A stretch of DNA of 7,227 bases from an uncultured Halomicronema sp. (GTDB lineage: Bacteria; Cyanobacteriota; Cyanobacteriia; Phormidesmidales; Phormidesmidaceae), in contig CALCPB010000485.1 in NCBI GenBank assembly GCA_937897665.1, positions 1-7,227 of the forward strand, written 5' to 3'. The position numbers and the translations under genes are program-made. Within the stretch, counting starts at the first letter, position 1; the number at the start of each line of letters is the position of its first letter. Shown piece by piece: positions 6,366 to 7,227 of this stretch. The notes below the pieces were generated by a model. That model did no database searches. It had not been told where the DNA came from and worked only from the letters and a program-made list of their open reading frames with translations.

Positions 6366-6397
6366 TTATCCTTAGCTGTCTGGCTAAGGGTGATTTT
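6366..6397 (+). terminator. Intrinsic terminator after hemB
   Basis: TTATCCTTAGC (6366-6376) pairs with GCTAAGGGTGA (6383-6393) around a TGTCTG loop. The stem has eleven pairs, two of them G-U, with a perfect seven-pair top. TTTT (6394-6397) follows directly. It begins 39 bases after the hemB stop and separates hemB from the permease gene. The T-run is short but the placement and stem are typical. Confidence 0.72.
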
Positions 6398-6398
6398 G

Positions 6399-6425
6399 GG
6401 TCTCGCTAACGCCTGGTTTGAGACC
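6399..6425 (+). promoter_or_regulatory. Second hairpin just upstream of the permease gene
   Basis: GGTCTCG (6399-6405) pairs with TGAGACC (6419-6425), including one G-U. An inner AAC (6408-6410) can pair with GTT (6416-6418) around GCCTG. The hairpin starts two bases after the hemB terminator and ends 28 bases before the permease ATG. It has no T-run. It may reinforce termination or sit in the permease leader; the sequence does not decide. Confidence 0.35.
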
Positions 6426-6453
6426 AACTTGACTAGATCAATGAGCGATCGCG

Positions 6454-7095
6454 ATGTTTCAGCAAGCGTTAGAGTACCTCTCTAGCAACAGCGATAAGTT
6501 CGTCACGGCGTTTCAGCAGCACTTATTGTTGGTTGCCGTGCCGCTGCTAATTGGGGTAGTGATTGGTTTGCCGTTGGGGCTGTGGAGTTCGCGATCGCCG
6601 GTGGTGTCAACCGTGGTGATCAACGGATTCAACGCGCTGCGGGTGATCCCGAGTTTGGCGATCCTGTTTTTGGCGATTCCAGTCCTGGGACTCAGCTTTG
6701 CCTCTGCCGCTATCGCTCTTACCCTGCTGGCGATGCCCCCCATTTTAATCAGTACTGATGTGGCTTTCCGCACCATCAATCCGGCAGTGCGAGAGGCCGC
6801 TACCGGGATGGGCATGTCGCGCCAACAAATTTTGCAGCAGGTGGAAATTCCGCTGGCCCTGCCGGTCATTGTGGCGGGCATCAAGACAGCAACCGTAGAG
6901 GTGATTGCCAGTGCCACCCTGGCGGCCTTTGTCGGTGCGGGGGGGCTGGGCGATTTTATCGTGCTGGGCTTCGCTGTCTATGAGCCCGCAATTCTTTTGG
7001 TGGGGGCCGTGCCGGTGGCTGCGTTAGCGCTGACGGCTGAGATTAGCCTGACGCTACTGCAGCGATCGCTGCAGCCACCGACCCTAGCAAGATAG
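6454..7095 (+). CDS. ABC transporter permease, glycine betaine/osmoprotectant type (ProW/OpuCB-like)
   Basis: The 213-residue membrane protein has the size of OpuCB/YehW-type permeases, the channel subunit of importers for glycine betaine, choline and related solutes. About five membrane segments are visible, near residues 23-43, 55-78, 82-100, 136-160 and 178-202. The cytoplasmic EAA loop that docks the ATPase is clear: Glu-Ala-Ala-Thr-Gly-Met-Gly-Met at 114-121, running to Glu-Ile-Pro-Leu-Ala-Leu-Pro at 131-137. Ala-Thr-Leu-Ala-Ala-Phe-Val-Gly-Ala-Gly-Gly-Leu-Gly (154-166) is characteristic of this subfamily. No ATPase or binding protein gene is adjacent: hemB and its terminator lie before it, and a converging gene seems to follow. 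The ATG is preceded directly by a GCGATCGC octamer and has no ribosome binding site. An ATG at 6441 is out of frame. The family is sure; the solute is inferred. Confidence 0.93.
   Translation: MFQQALEYLSSNSDKFVTAFQQHLLLVAVPLLIGVVIGLPLGLWSSRSPVVSTVVINGFNALRVIPSLAILFLAIPVLGLSFASAAIALTLLAMPPILISTDVAFRTINPAVREAATGMGMSRQQILQQVEIPLALPVIVAGIKTATVEVIASATLAAFVGAGGLGDFIVLGFAVYEPAILLVGAVPVAALALTAEISLTLLQRSLQPPTLAR
7057..7074. repeat. 18-bp perfect palindrome around a HIP1 octamer
   Basis: CTGCAGCGATCGCTGCAG reads the same on both strands and has GCGATCGC (7062-7069) at its centre, within the last codons of the permease gene, which it encodes in part. HIP1 copies also occur at 989, 1105, 1766, 1890, 2461, 3214, 3841, 4939, 5233, 6445 and 6591 (first bases), 12 in all. 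HIP1 abundance is a known trait of many cyanobacterial genomes. Confidence 0.9.
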
Positions 7096-7173
7096 TTCTG
7101 TAGGGCGAGTTTAGCCTGACACCTTGAGTGCATCGCGACCAGGCATCAAAAAAACGCCCCCGCAGAATCGTCG

Positions 7174-7227
7174 CTAGACATCGCCTAATGGCTCGCCGAC
7201 TTCCAGCCGGTTGCCGTTGGCAAACTC
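7174..7227 (-). CDS. C-terminal end of a converging gene, family unknown
   Basis: On the minus strand a frame is open from the window edge to a TAG at 7176-7174, giving 17 residues that include Phe-Ala-Asn-Gly-Asn-Arg-Leu-Glu-Val-Gly-Glu-Pro-Leu. The acidic, balanced composition looks more protein-like than the other two minus frames. Asn-Gly-Asn-Arg-Leu-Glu-Val recalls the Asp-Gly-Asn-x-Leu-Glu endings of some VOC/glyoxalase-fold proteins, but this is far too short to assign. If real, it ends 78 bases from the permease stop. A seven-T run on the minus strand (7154-7148) follows its stop after a GC-rich patch, but I could not fold a clean stem. Confidence 0.33.
   Translation of the reverse strand, partial: EFANGNRLEVGEPLGDV

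Noticed and set aside
7148..7176. A rho-independent terminator for the minus-strand gene at the right edge
   Set aside because: The seven-T run on the minus strand is good, but I could not find a complementary arm for the GC-rich patch before it.

Overview
The window looks like a piece of a cyanobacterial chromosome with moderately high GC. The octamer GCGATCGC (HIP1), the hallmark repeat of many cyanobacterial genomes, occurs 12 times by hand count. The gene content agrees: a cysteine-type HemB very like cyanobacterial porphobilinogen synthases, a seven-blade WD40 protein, a small XRE regulator of a type I associate with cyanobacteria, and a 2TM-domain protein. The genus cannot be read from the sequence; a Leptolyngbya- or Nodosilinea-like filament is only a guess.

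Layout from left to right. Bases 1-61 hold the first codons of a minus-strand gene that leaves the window, probably a YdeI/OmpD-associated protein. A divergent intergenic stretch separates it from a plus-strand PhzF-family isomerase (240-1073). Three minus-strand genes follow: a WD40 beta-propeller protein (1137-2156), a 78-residue XRE-type DNA-binding protein (2387-2623) and a 2TM-domain membrane protein (2802-3308). A 373-base spacer (3309-3681) carries a 14-bp palindrome and two short hairpins. Plus-strand genes resume with an amidase-signature hydrolase (3682-5100), hemB (5329-6327) and an osmoprotectant-type ABC permease (6454-7095). The right edge (7174-7227) has what looks like the C-terminal end of a converging minus-strand gene.

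The genes do not form one pathway. HemB serves tetrapyrrole synthesis (chlorophyll, heme, bilins). The permease belongs to a compatible-solute importer whose ATPase and binding protein are not in view. PhzF and the amidase are probably small-molecule enzymes of unknown substrate. The WD40, XRE and 2TM genes share a strand but are separated by 178-230 bases, so they may be separate transcripts.

The most interesting material is intergenic. The hemB leader has nested inverted repeats with two mutually exclusive stems. A convincing terminator follows hemB. Two adjacent hairpins lie in the WD40 leader, and a palindrome sits in the putative promoter spacer of the 2TM gene. I found no CRISPR array, insertion sequence, tRNA, rRNA, phage gene or clear defence system, and no strong evidence of a new multi-gene system.
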